From NCBI RefSeq assembly GCF_010993705.1, contig NZ_WOFO01000001.1, forward strand, positions 124,001 to 188,000: a DNA stretch of 64,000 nucleotides. The letters run 5' to 3'. Made by a program: the position numbers and the translations under genes. The DNA comes from Cyclobacterium sp. SYSU L10401 (GTDB taxonomy: Bacteria; Bacteroidota; Bacteroidia; Cytophagales; Cyclobacteriaceae). The notes beneath the pieces are model-generated. The model was not told the DNA's origin. It searched no databases and saw nothing but the letters and a program-made list of their open reading frames with translations. Of this stretch, positions 51,392 through 60,198 are shown piece after piece (position 1 is the first letter of the stretch; the number at the start of each line of letters is the position of its first letter).

Positions 51392-51399
51392 CAAAGATA
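51392..51399 (-). promoter_or_regulatory. Candidate -7 element for M23 peptidase gene
   Basis: TATCTTTG on the minus strand, an exact match to TAnnTTTG, about 82 bp before the start. A possible TTG (CAA on plus, 51415-51417) is 15 bp away, slightly short of the usual spacing. Confidence 0.4.
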
Positions 51400-51506
51400 C
51401 GCTTTTTAGGTAAACAATTACGTAGTATGTGATTGTTCCAACGGATAAAAAGTACTTCCTATTGCTTTATCTTCCAGCTAAAATAGCAAACTCTCTTTTG
51501 AATGAT

Positions 51507-51514
51507 TATCTTTG
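51507..51514 (+). promoter_or_regulatory. Candidate -7 element for aspS
   Basis: TATCTTTG, an exact match to TAnnTTTG, ends 30 bp before the aspS ATG. No good -33 element is seen at the expected distance. Confidence 0.4.
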
Positions 51515-51544
51515 GCGATTAATTGCAAACAAACATTAAATTTT

Positions 51545-53305
51545 ATGCATAGAACACATACTTGTGGTGAGTTGCGGTTGGAAGATTTGAATGAAAAAGT
51601 GACCCTGGCCGGCTGGGTTCAACGGGTGAGAAATAAGGGGGGCCTGGTCTGGGTTGATTTAAGGGACAGGTATGGTATCACCCAATTGATTTTTGAAGAA
51701 GGAGAAGTTGAGGCATCCATGCTAAAGGAAGCGGGTGCCCTGGGTAGGGAGTTTGTGGTACAGGCGGAAGGAACAGTTATCGAACGTACGGCGAAGAATG
51801 ACAGAATTCCTACTGGTGATATCGAAATAAGAGTAAGTAGGTTGGAGGTTTTGAATAAAGCAAAGGTTCCTCCGTTTATCATTGAAGATGATACTGATGG
51901 TGGGGAGGATTTGCGTATGAAATACAGGTATTTGGATTTACGTAGAAATGTGATCCGGGAAAAATTGCATTTGAGGCATAAAATGATGCAGGAAACCCGG
52001 AAATACATGGATGCCAAGAACTTCATGGAGGTAGAAACACCTGTTTTGATCAAGTCTACTCCGGAAGGGGCCAGGGACTTTGTGGTGCCCAGCAGGATTC
52101 ATTCAGGAGAGTTTTATGCCTTGCCTCAATCCCCGCAGACTTTCAAGCAGCTGTTGATGGTCAGTGGCTTCGACCGGTATTTTCAAATTGTTAAATGTTT
52201 CAGAGACGAAGATCTCCGTGCGGACCGGCAGCCAGAATTTACCCAGATTGATTGTGAAATGTCTTTTGTGGAGCAAGAAGATATTCTTGAAATTTTTGAA
52301 GGCATGATCCGGCATTTGTTTAAGGCGGTCAAAGGAGTGGACCTGGAGGAAGTGGCTCGGATGACCTATGCAGATGCCATGAGATTGTATGGCAACGATA
52401 AGCCTGATTTAAGATTTGGCATGCCTTTTATTGATTTGACGGCTGAGGCACAAGGCAAAGGGTTCAATGTTTTTGACAACGCAGAATTGGTGGTGGGTAT
52501 TTGTGCCGGCGGTGCTGCTGAATACACCAGAAAACAACTCGATGAATTAACGAATTGGGTTAAAAGACCTCAAATAGGCGCCAAGGGATTGGTCTATGTG
52601 AAGTGCCATGTAGACGGAACTTTTAAATCTTCCGTGGATAAATTTTATTCTCAGGATGACCTGAAGGATTGGGCAGAGAAAGCCGGTGCCGTACCGGGAG
52701 ATCTGCTTTTGGTATTGTCCGGAGAGTTGCATGCTACCAGGAAGCAACTTTCCGAACTCCGGCTCAAAATGGGGGAAGCCCTTGGATTGAGAGATAAATT
52801 CACCTACAAACCCTTGTGGGTACTGGATTTTCCCTTGCTGGAATGGGATGAAGAAACATCCAGGTTTCATGCCATGCACCATCCTTTTACCTCTCCCAAA
52901 AAGGAAGACATCCCCTTATTGGATTCGGATCCCGGAAAAGTCAGGGCAAATGCCTATGACCTGGTGATCAACGGGGTGGAAATTGGAGGTGGATCCATTC
53001 GTATCCATGATAAGGAAACCCAAAAGCTGATGTTCAAGCATTTAGGTTTCACCGAAGCCGAGGCGCAGTCTCAGTTTGGTTTTCTGATGGAAGCTTTTGA
53101 ATATGGTGCACCCCCTCACGGAGGGATCGCCTTTGGATTTGACAGACTTTGCGCCATATTTGGTGGAAGTGATTCTATCCGGGATTACATTGCTTTTCCA
53201 AAAAATAATGCCGGAAGGGATGTGATGATCAATTCCCCAAGCATTATATCCGGGGAGCAACTGGAAGAATTATCTATAGCCATTCTGGAGAAAAAGGACA
53301 AGTGA
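51545..53305 (+). CDS. aspS: Aspartyl-tRNA synthetase
   Basis: 586 residues, bacterial-type class II AspRS; start at [12 protein letters not shown], the standard N-terminus. The anticodon-binding OB domain is followed by the catalytic core with motif 2 [18 protein letters not shown] (about 211-228) and motif 3 GIAFGFDRL (about 528-536). The bacterial GAD insert lies between them (about 285-410). It attaches aspartate to tRNA-Asp in the cytoplasm. Its stop is only 19 bp from the convergent lysoplasmalogenase gene, and no terminator is visible there. Confidence 0.97.
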   Translation: MHRTHTCGELRLEDLNEKVTLAGWVQRVRNKGGLVWVDLRDRYGITQLIFEEGEVEASMLKEAGALGREFVVQAEGTVIERTAKNDRIPTGDIEIRVSRLEVLNKAKVPPFIIEDDTDGGEDLRMKYRYLDLRRNVIREKLHLRHKMMQETRKYMDAKNFMEVETPVLIKSTPEGARDFVVPSRIHSGEFYALPQSPQTFKQLLMVSGFDRYFQIVKCFRDEDLRADRQPEFTQIDCEMSFVEQEDILEIFEGMIRHLFKAVKGVDLEEVARMTYADAMRLYGNDKPDLRFGMPFIDLTAEAQGKGFNVFDNAELVVGICAGGAAEYTRKQLDELTNWVKRPQIGAKGLVYVKCHVDGTFKSSVDKFYSQDDLKDWAEKAGAVPGDLLLVLSGELHATRKQLSELRLKMGEALGLRDKFTYKPLWVLDFPLLEWDEETSRFHAMHHPFTSPKKEDIPLLDSDPGKVRANAYDLVINGVEIGGGSIRIHDKETQKLMFKHLGFTEAEAQSQFGFLMEAFEYGAPPHGGIAFGFDRLCAIFGGSDSIRDYIAFPKNNAGRDVMINSPSIISGEQLEELSIAILEKKDK

Positions 53306-53324
53306 TTTCACGCTTGAAAGGGCA

Positions 53325-54014
53325 CTATTTGATATGTAATAAATGGCTTCTGATCCCCATGATGATTAATAACTGGGCCAGAACATAGGTTCCCATGATC
53401 AATATTTTTCCATCAGGGATGGGATAAAAAAACTTGTCCATGGCCTGTAGTCCATTGGATACAAAAAAGAGGGAGGCACCAACAAACACCTGCCAAAAGC
53501 TGGCTGGATGGGTCCTCCCAAATCTTTCTCTGGCAAGGGTCACCATCATTACCATGGCCAATAAATAAATCACTACCGGAATTTTTAGCTCAAGGAGTTG
53601 TTTTTGGATCAGGAAATAGACAAATGCCGCCAATATGTAAATGGGTAAATTGTAAAAAAACATTTTGATAAAGTTTACCTTGAATGGGTTAAAGGTGTGA
53701 TTTTGGGTAAGCTTAAAAGCCACTATATAGCAGATGTGAGTCATGAAAAAAGCTCCCAAACCATACAGGAACAGGTTTTGGTACAACAGCAAAATATCTC
53801 CCGCAATAGAGAAAAACAAGGCGGCAGAGACACTGATTCTCAATAAACTTCCTTTGATAAGTTGGGTAGAATGAAGAAAATAAGCCAGCAAGGCAGCGAC
53901 TATCAATGGTTTGGTCAGGATTCGATAATAGGGTTCTGAATGAACAATCAAAGCGATATCTGCCAGGGCAACAATTAAAAATAAATACAACCAAACAATT
54001 CCTTTCTTATACAT
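53325..54014 (-). CDS. YhhN/TMEM86-type lysoplasmalogenase family membrane protein
   Basis: 229 residues with about eight hydrophobic segments across its full length. Conserved features of the family are seen in TKPLIVAALLAYFL (about 34-47), LFFSIAGDILLL (about 65-76) and ASLFFVSNGLQAM with a following aspartate-rich loop, near residues 180-193. Animal TMEM86 members hydrolyse the vinyl-ether bond of lysoplasmalogen; the bacterial function is not well settled. Inner membrane. Confidence 0.85.
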   Translation of the reverse strand: MYKKGIVWLYLFLIVALADIALIVHSEPYYRILTKPLIVAALLAYFLHSTQLIKGSLLRISVSAALFFSIAGDILLLYQNLFLYGLGAFFMTHICYIVAFKLTQNHTFNPFKVNFIKMFFYNLPIYILAAFVYFLIQKQLLELKIPVVIYLLAMVMMVTLARERFGRTHPASFWQVFVGASLFFVSNGLQAMDKFFYPIPDGKILIMGTYVLAQLLIIMGIRSHLLHIK

Positions 54015-54428
54015 TTTATTGAATTTCGGTGGGGGATGCTATTTTAAGTCCAAAAGATAAAGACTTTAATGGTAAAAATTCAAACCCAGAGTCGCAGTCA
54101 GTACATTTTATGTTTATGTTTTTGAAATGATTTTCAGAAAGGGAAGTTTTCCTAAATCATCTGGTCCGTAAAATGTGGATTTAAACATTTATAAGGCATT
54201 TTCGAAAATTTCAGGTAAAAAACACTTAATAGTAGTAGAATAGTGGTCCTTCAAAAAATTTACTTCTTAATTCTAAAGTTAGGGAATTGTTAACTACTTT
54301 TACGGTATAAATCGAAAACATAACAATTCGCAAAAAAGATAGTCTTAATATAAGGTTACCTTTGTACCTGCCCAAATAACCAGATTTCTTAAAGAAAGTT
54401 TTCTAATTCCACCTAATCATTATTAAAA
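54015..54428. other. 414-bp intergenic region before Oar-like receptor
   Basis: AT-rich, between divergent genes. A compound inverted repeat at 54127-54160 (outer arms ATGATTT/AAATCAT, inner GGAA/TTCC) could be an operator or hairpin. No gene or RNA is recognised. An exact -7 element near the right end is listed separately. Confidence 0.35.
54357..54364 (+). promoter_or_regulatory. Candidate -7 element for Oar-like receptor operon
   Basis: TACCTTTG, an exact match to TAnnTTTG, about 64 bp before the ATG. The -33 element is not clear. Confidence 0.38.
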
Positions 54429-57400
54429 ATGAGGCAACTATTACAAAAAAGTCTTTTTGCGTTATTTACCCTTGTATTGATCTCGGGTTTAGCCTATTCG
54501 CAGGGAGTTACCACCGCCAGCATGCAGGGAACTGTTTCTGACGACACTGGTGAAACCTTGCCCGGAGCGAATGTGGTCGCAATCCACGAACCTTCCGGGA
54601 CACGGTATGGTGCTGTCACCAATATAGACGGCAGATTTAATCTTCCCAACATGAGGGTAGGAGGCCCGTACACGGTTACCGTCTCTTTCGTAGGTTTTGA
54701 TGAAAAGGTTTTTGATGGTATTATCCTTTCCCTGGGCCAGAAATACACCATAGACGCTACCTTCACTGATGGGGTGGAGCTTGAAGCCGTAGAGATACTC
54801 GGAATAAGGGATGGGATCATGAACTCTGACAGAACAGGAGCTTCTACCTCCCTGAACAATGAAAGGATCAACTCCATGCCTACGATCAGCAGGGGCATCA
54901 ATGATTTTACCAGACTCACTCCTCAAAGCAACGGTACCAGTTTCGGAGGAGCAGATCAAAGGTATAATAACTACACCATTGATGGGAATCTATACAACAA
55001 CAACTTTGGCTTGGGTTCCAGCCAGTTTGCAGGTGGTAATCCCATCTCTCTGGATGCGATTGAAGAGGTTCAGGTAAACATTGCTCCTTATGATGTTACC
55101 CAAAGTGGGTTCACAGGAGCGAATGTGAATGCGATTACCAAAGCCGGTTCCAATGAATGGAGGGGCACCGCATATACCCTCTTTAGAAATGACCGGTTGC
55201 AGGGTGTCACCGTAAATGGCGGCCGGGATGTTCCTTTTTCCGAGTCGCAAACCAATATACATGGAATTGCTTTTGGTGGTCCCATTATCAAGGATAAATT
55301 ATTTTTCTTCGTAAGTGCTGAAATGGAAGTCAATGACCTTCCGGGGGACAACAGATTAGCCGCCCGACCGGAACAAGGACTGCTTCCTGACAACCAGATT
55401 GTATCGAGAGTTCCTGCTGAAAGAGCGGAATTTGTCAGCCAGCAACTAGACCAGTTGTATGGATACCAGACAGGTGCTTACGAAAACATACCTTTCGCTG
55501 ATGATGCGACCAGATTAAACCTTCGCCTGGATTACAATGTCAATGACAGAAATAAATTGACGGTAAGGTATAACCGTTTTCAGCAATTAAGGGATGTGAC
55601 CGTAAACGGAAACAGTATCAGGGGGCTTCCCGGAAATTTACGTTATAGAAATACCAACAGGGGCGGTATTGAGGCATTGACTTTCAGAAATACACATTAT
55701 ACATCTGAGGACAATGTGTCATCCATAGTGGCTGAATTGAATTCAACCCTGGGCGACAACATGGCCAATTCACTGAATATTGGTTATACCAGTGCCGTTA
55801 CTCAGAGAGGGGTACCGGGAGGTCAGCAATTTCCGATGATCGAAGTATTGGAGTTTGACGGGAATACGCCCCTTTACTACCTTTCTATGGGTACTGAATT
55901 GTTTACAAGGGGAAATCTCCTGGACAACAAGACCTTCAACCTGACCAATAATTTCAATTACTTTTTGGGTAACCATACGTTTACAGCAGGGGTTAATTTC
56001 GAATACATGACCTTTGATAATGCCTTTAACCCCACATGGGATTCCTGGTACAGGTACAATTCCTATGATAGTTTTGTAGAGGGTGTGATTAATCAGAATC
56101 CGGATGTCATTCCTGATGGGTTTGCCATCGGTTTTACTTATGATGCGGACAACCCATTTACTCTGCCTACCGACCAGGTCAGCTTTGGGCAAGTAGGTTT
56201 GTACATCCAGGATGAATATCAGGCCACCAGAGACTTGAAAATTACCGGAGGTTTGCGGGTAGACATGCCTTTCTATCCCATTGATGCCCCCAGAAATCCC
56301 CGTTTGGATGCATTAAACATTTCAGTGGAAAATCCCAGGGAGCCAGGTCAGATGATTAGCCCTGATGTGAGTCAGTTTCCTCCGGTAAATCCGGTTTTCT
56401 CTCCCAGGTTTGGATTCAATTGGGATGCCATGAGTGATGGCTCGCTGCAAGTAAGAGGGGGTTCGGGATTGTTTACAGCAAGGCCCATTTTCGTTCACCT
56501 TTCCAATCAGATCAATGCCAATGGTATCACCAGAGGATTTGTAGGAAGAACCGCAGATCAGTGGGCCGAAGGTGAATGGCAGGGCTTCCAGTCTGACATC
56601 AATTACTACCGACCAAATCCGGCAGAGCAGGAGCCTGATATTTCCAGCTCTGTAAACGTTACAGATGAAAATTTCAAACTGCCCCAAACCTGGAGATCCA
56701 ATTTGGCCGCTGATTATCAATTTGGAGACGGATTTATTTTTACCCTGGAAGCCATGCATTCCAGCGATTACAACATGCCTTTCTCAGCCAATCTGGCCAG
56801 TACCCCAACCGGCGAATCAGTCAATATCGGAGGGAATGCTTACCCGACTTACAGCCAGGGAATCAATGGCACGGGAATCAACGAGCTGTTTTTGCTAACC
56901 AATATCGATGTAGGCACCTATAGTGCCCTGACCTTGTCTTTACAAAAGGATTGGGGATCAGGGATTTTTACCAGCCTGGCCTATACCAGAAGCCAAAAAA
57001 GAGATTTTGGCCTGATTGGTGGCTCACAGGCAGCTTCTCTGTGGCCTACAGGAGTACAGACAGATAGGAATAATCCGGAAGAAGGTTTCAACCGCTTTGA
57101 CCAGCCGAATAGGGTAGTGGGTTTAATTTCCTTCAATACCAAGGGATTAAATGAATACAACAATACCCAGATTTCACTTTTTTATGAGGGTGGTGAGCAA
57201 GGCAGATACAGCTATACCTATTCTGGCAATTTTGGTGACGGTGGCGGTATACGCTTGATGTATGTTCCTGAAAGCCTTGAGGATGCCCAGTTAGTGGATC
57301 GTGTTTCAGGGGGAGTAATCACCCAAACGGCTGCAGAGCAATGGGAAATATTGGATCAATACATTGAAGGTGATCCTTATCTGAGAGCCAACAGGGGGCA

Positions 57401-57746
57401 GGTAACCGAAAGAAACGGTGCCCTATTGCCCTGGCTTCACCGATTTGATTTCAGGTTGATACAGGACCTTCACCTGACCAAGGATACCAATCAGCATAAA
57501 CTTCAGATTTCCCTGGATATCTTAAATGTAGGGAACCTATTGAAGGATTCATGGGGAGTAGGTAGGCAGGTGATACAAAGTAACCTGCTGGATCTTAATG
57601 GAGTAGATGATAGTGGCAATGCCCAGTTTACCTTAAATAGCATACAAGGTCAGTCCGGTGTTTATCCTACGCAAATTTCCCAGTCCCTCTTTAACCTCAA
57701 CCAGACCTGGAATGCCCAGGTTGGCTTAAGGTACATTTTCAAATAA
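54429..57746 (+). CDS. Oar-like TonB-dependent receptor with carboxypeptidase-regulatory domain
   Basis: 1105 residues. Signal ends near LAYSQG. A carboxypeptidase-regulatory-like domain (about 28-110, MQGTVSDDTGETLPGANV, GRFNLPNM) precedes a plug (about 120-240, YNNYTIDGNLYNNNFG, LDAIEEVQVNIAPYDV, GANVNAITKAGSN), then a large barrel ending in AQVGLRYIFK. It lacks the SusC signature and resembles Oar-type proteins, found also in Myxococcus, whose transported ligand is mostly unknown. The gene is 28 bp upstream of a fasciclin-domain lipoprotein, so the two form a likely pair. Confidence 0.92.
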   Translation: MRQLLQKSLFALFTLVLISGLAYSQGVTTASMQGTVSDDTGETLPGANVVAIHEPSGTRYGAVTNIDGRFNLPNMRVGGPYTVTVSFVGFDEKVFDGIILSLGQKYTIDATFTDGVELEAVEILGIRDGIMNSDRTGASTSLNNERINSMPTISRGINDFTRLTPQSNGTSFGGADQRYNNYTIDGNLYNNNFGLGSSQFAGGNPISLDAIEEVQVNIAPYDVTQSGFTGANVNAITKAGSNEWRGTAYTLFRNDRLQGVTVNGGRDVPFSESQTNIHGIAFGGPIIKDKLFFFVSAEMEVNDLPGDNRLAARPEQGLLPDNQIVSRVPAERAEFVSQQLDQLYGYQTGAYENIPFADDATRLNLRLDYNVNDRNKLTVRYNRFQQLRDVTVNGNSIRGLPGNLRYRNTNRGGIEALTFRNTHYTSEDNVSSIVAELNSTLGDNMANSLNIGYTSAVTQRGVPGGQQFPMIEVLEFDGNTPLYYLSMGTELFTRGNLLDNKTFNLTNNFNYFLGNHTFTAGVNFEYMTFDNAFNPTWDSWYRYNSYDSFVEGVINQNPDVIPDGFAIGFTYDADNPFTLPTDQVSFGQVGLYIQDEYQATRDLKITGGLRVDMPFYPIDAPRNPRLDALNISVENPREPGQMISPDVSQFPPVNPVFSPRFGFNWDAMSDGSLQVRGGSGLFTARPIFVHLSNQINANGITRGFVGRTADQWAEGEWQGFQSDINYYRPNPAEQEPDISSSVNVTDENFKLPQTWRSNLAADYQFGDGFIFTLEAMHSSDYNMPFSANLASTPTGESVNIGGNAYPTYSQGINGTGINELFLLTNIDVGTYSALTLSLQKDWGSGIFTSLAYTRSQKRDFGLIGGSQAASLWPTGVQTDRNNPEEGFNRFDQPNRVVGLISFNTKGLNEYNNTQISLFYEGGEQGRYSYTYSGNFGDGGGIRLMYVPESLEDAQLVDRVSGGVITQTAAEQWEILDQYIEGDPYLRANRGQVTERNGALLPWLHRFDFRLIQDLHLTKDTNQHKLQISLDILNVGNLLKDSWGVGRQVIQSNLLDLNGVDDSGNAQFTLNSIQGQSGVYPTQISQSLFNLNQTWNAQVGLRYIFK

Positions 57747-57774
57747 TCTGTGGTTTAAAGAAAACACTCCTATT

Positions 57775-58755
57775 ATGAATCATACGTTTAATAATATCCT
57801 ATTTCTTCTGGCAGCGGGCATACTGATGGCTGGCTGTATCGATGCAAATTACGAAGAGCCTGTAGCGGGTCGAACGGAAGATCAACTCCTCAGCAATGTG
57901 ATTGCAGCACAATCAGAGTTGAGTATTTTCAATGAACTTCTGGATAGCGAAGGTTTGCTGCCCTTACTGGTGAGTCGCCAGACTCAGGACCAGCGGGCCG
58001 TTTTTGCGCCTACAGATGCTGCTATTGAAGCGTTTATGTCAGAAAATGGTTTTGAATCGGCGGATGATATTGAGGGCTTGGAGAACGTCCTGGCATATCA
58101 TATCGCAGAGCCGAATATCATGCAATCTGATCTAAACCGTACCAATTATAATTTCATTCAAACCAATGCCGACCAGGATATCTTTGTCAACCGATCTGGA
58201 GGCCTGGTAAGGTTTAACAATCAAACCGTCAATATCCAGCGTTCTGAAAGCGGAAATGGAACGGTACACCTGATTGATGAGGTATTGCTCCCCAGGTCAA
58301 ATACCATGGCAGCATACCTGGATGAAAATCCGGAGCTGAGTATATTTAAGCAAGTGGTTGAACTTTTAGGGCTGAACTCACAATTATCCGCTAATTTCAG
58401 GACCATATTTATCCCCGACAATCAGGCATTTGCGGATTTATTGGCTGCACTTGGAGCAGGGTCTCTAGAAGAGTTGGTGGAGATGGTTGGTGAAGATGCA
58501 TTGGAAGAGATTGTCAGGTATCATATTGTAAACGACCTGGTCTACTCTGCCAATGTTTCCAATAGTCAGACCCTGACTCCTCAGTTTACTGGAGAGGTGA
58601 TGCCCATGATTTCAGTTGATGGAGAGAATGTCCTGCTTACCTATGGTGAAGGCCATGCATCTGCTACCCTGGTCAGCGTGAATGATGATATTTTCCAAAC
58701 AGGTTTTGTTCACACCATCGATAAGGTGATGCTGCCTGTTTTGGAAGACGAGTAA
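57775..58755 (+). CDS. Lipoprotein with two fasciclin (FAS1) domains
   Basis: 326 residues. Lipobox ILMAGC (cysteine near residue 21). Two FAS1 domains follow, about 45-175 and 185-325; each has the H1-like motif (AVFAPTDAAIEAF; TIFIPDNQAFADLL) and an H2-like end (VHLIDEVLLPR; VHTIDKVMLPV). FAS1 domains mediate adhesion or ligand binding at the cell surface. Placed directly after an Oar-like receptor, it might act as a surface-exposed partner lipoprotein in the way SusD serves SusC; that is inference. Confidence 0.92.
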   Translation: MNHTFNNILFLLAAGILMAGCIDANYEEPVAGRTEDQLLSNVIAAQSELSIFNELLDSEGLLPLLVSRQTQDQRAVFAPTDAAIEAFMSENGFESADDIEGLENVLAYHIAEPNIMQSDLNRTNYNFIQTNADQDIFVNRSGGLVRFNNQTVNIQRSESGNGTVHLIDEVLLPRSNTMAAYLDENPELSIFKQVVELLGLNSQLSANFRTIFIPDNQAFADLLAALGAGSLEELVEMVGEDALEEIVRYHIVNDLVYSANVSNSQTLTPQFTGEVMPMISVDGENVLLTYGEGHASATLVSVNDDIFQTGFVHTIDKVMLPVLEDE

Positions 58756-58790
58756 GTTTAGTTTCTTAATTTGAACTGAAAATACCTTTT

Positions 58791-58831
58791 AATCGGGCCA
58801 CCTTGGTTGAAGCAGGGTGGCCTGATTTTAT
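58791..58831 (+). terminator. Terminator after FAS1 gene
   Basis: AATCGGGCCACC / GGTGGCCTGATT, a 12-bp stem with one G-T pair and a 13-base loop, followed by a short T stretch (TTATC). Confidence 0.75.
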
Positions 58832-59115
58832 CGTTAAGTGGGAGAAACTCCGGAATCATCCCCTATACCGGGCATGAATTGCCTGCCATTGGTGTTCTCG
58901 ATTTGCCTCTCGTGTCTATTTACTTCCTTATAATAAAAATATCAGTTAGTTTGGTATTTCCTTGGAATGTTTTCAAAAGTAAAATGTTTCTTTTGTATAC
59001 AGCAAAAGACATATGAAAAATTTTAATTTCTAAAACTTAAACAAAAGCGAGAAAATTTGCTTCTTGTATAAGAAAATTTTAGCCACTAAAGAAAAATTTT
59101 ATACCATCACCCGTA
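58832..59115 (+). other. Gene-free stretch before RND efflux operon
   Basis: With the terminator, 360 bp without a credible gene. It is AT-rich and carries a small inverted repeat CTTTTG/CAAAAG at 58990-59008. No exact -7 motif was found. The promoter of the efflux operon is assumed to lie here. Confidence 0.3.
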
Positions 59116-60192
59116 ATGAAAAAACAGACCAAAATTATTTTGATAATTATCATCGCTTTGGTGATAAGCATCTTATTTTTTTACCCCAGATTGGATATCT
59201 TAAGTGGGGGAGAGGAAATAGCGGTCGCTCCCCAAAATGGTGACAATCAAACCAGTTTACCAGTGAACGTGGTAGAGCTTAAACAGGAAAAACTGGAAAA
59301 CAATTTGAACATCACAGGCTCTTTAATTCCCAATGAAATTGTGACCTTGAGGCCCGAAGTAGCCGGACTGGTGGAGAAGATTGCCTTCAATGAGGGGCAG
59401 TTTGTAAGAAAAGGAACCCCCTTACTTTACCTCAATGATGAGGAGTTGGATGCCCAGCGGGAAAGGCTGAACTATACCAAGAAATTGTACGAAAGCCAGG
59501 AGAACAGGCAAAAAGAATTGTTGTCCAGGGAGGCAATCAGCCAGGAAGAATATGACATTGTCCTAAATCAGTATAATACCAATCTGGCTGATTTAAGGCT
59601 TATAGAAGCACAATTAAACAAAATGGTCATTCGTGCCCCTTTTGATGGTGAATTGGGATTCCGGCAGGTTTCCGAAGGTAGCGTTATCGGAACTACCGAT
59701 ATTATTTCCAATATTGTCAATGTAGACCCCATCAAAATTGAATTTTCTATTCCGGAGCGTTACGCCAACGAGATCAAAGCTGGCTCACTTGTTTACTTCA
59801 GGGCAAACAATAGCAGTGAGGAGGCCGAAGGAAAAGTATATGCCATTGAGCCCAATGTAGATGCGGCCACCAGAACCCTTAAAATCAGGGCGATGAGTCC
59901 CAATAAGGAGAAGAAATTTTTGCCCGGGATGTTTGTAAGGGTAAGGTTGGTGTTGAATGAAATAGACAATGCGATTATGATTCCTTCAGAATCCCTGATT
60001 CCCGAATTGGAAGGGTATAAGGTATATATAGCCAATGAGGGAAAAATTGAATCCAGAAAGGTGACAATTGGTCAACGGTCGGATACCAGGGTTCAAGTAT
60101 TAGATGGTCTGGCTCCCGGAGAGCTGGTTTTAACTACGGGCGTGTTGCAAGCCCGGGAAGGTATGCCTGTCAACGTCAACCAAATTAATTGA
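59116..60192 (+). CDS. RND efflux periplasmic adaptor (HlyD/MFP family)
   Basis: 358 residues. An N-terminal membrane anchor (about 6-24) is followed by a biotinyl-lipoyl-like strand (PEVAGLVEKIAFNEGQFVRKGTPLLYLN), an alpha-hairpin coiled coil (about 110-165), and the closing lipoyl half MVIRAPFDGELGFRQVSEGS. Beta-barrel and membrane-proximal domains end the protein (KFLPGMFVRVRL). It links the inner-membrane pump encoded 6 bp downstream to a TolC channel. Confidence 0.94.
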   Translation: MKKQTKIILIIIIALVISILFFYPRLDILSGGEEIAVAPQNGDNQTSLPVNVVELKQEKLENNLNITGSLIPNEIVTLRPEVAGLVEKIAFNEGQFVRKGTPLLYLNDEELDAQRERLNYTKKLYESQENRQKELLSREAISQEEYDIVLNQYNTNLADLRLIEAQLNKMVIRAPFDGELGFRQVSEGSVIGTTDIISNIVNVDPIKIEFSIPERYANEIKAGSLVYFRANNSSEEAEGKVYAIEPNVDAATRTLKIRAMSPNKEKKFLPGMFVRVRLVLNEIDNAIMIPSESLIPELEGYKVYIANEGKIESRKVTIGQRSDTRVQVLDGLAPGELVLTTGVLQAREGMPVNVNQIN

Positions 60193-60198
60193 TCATTC

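Noticed and set aside
58807-59016. 69-aa open frame with hydrophobic segment before the RND operon
   Set aside because: Starts at TTG inside the terminator hairpin; no start context or recognisable motif.
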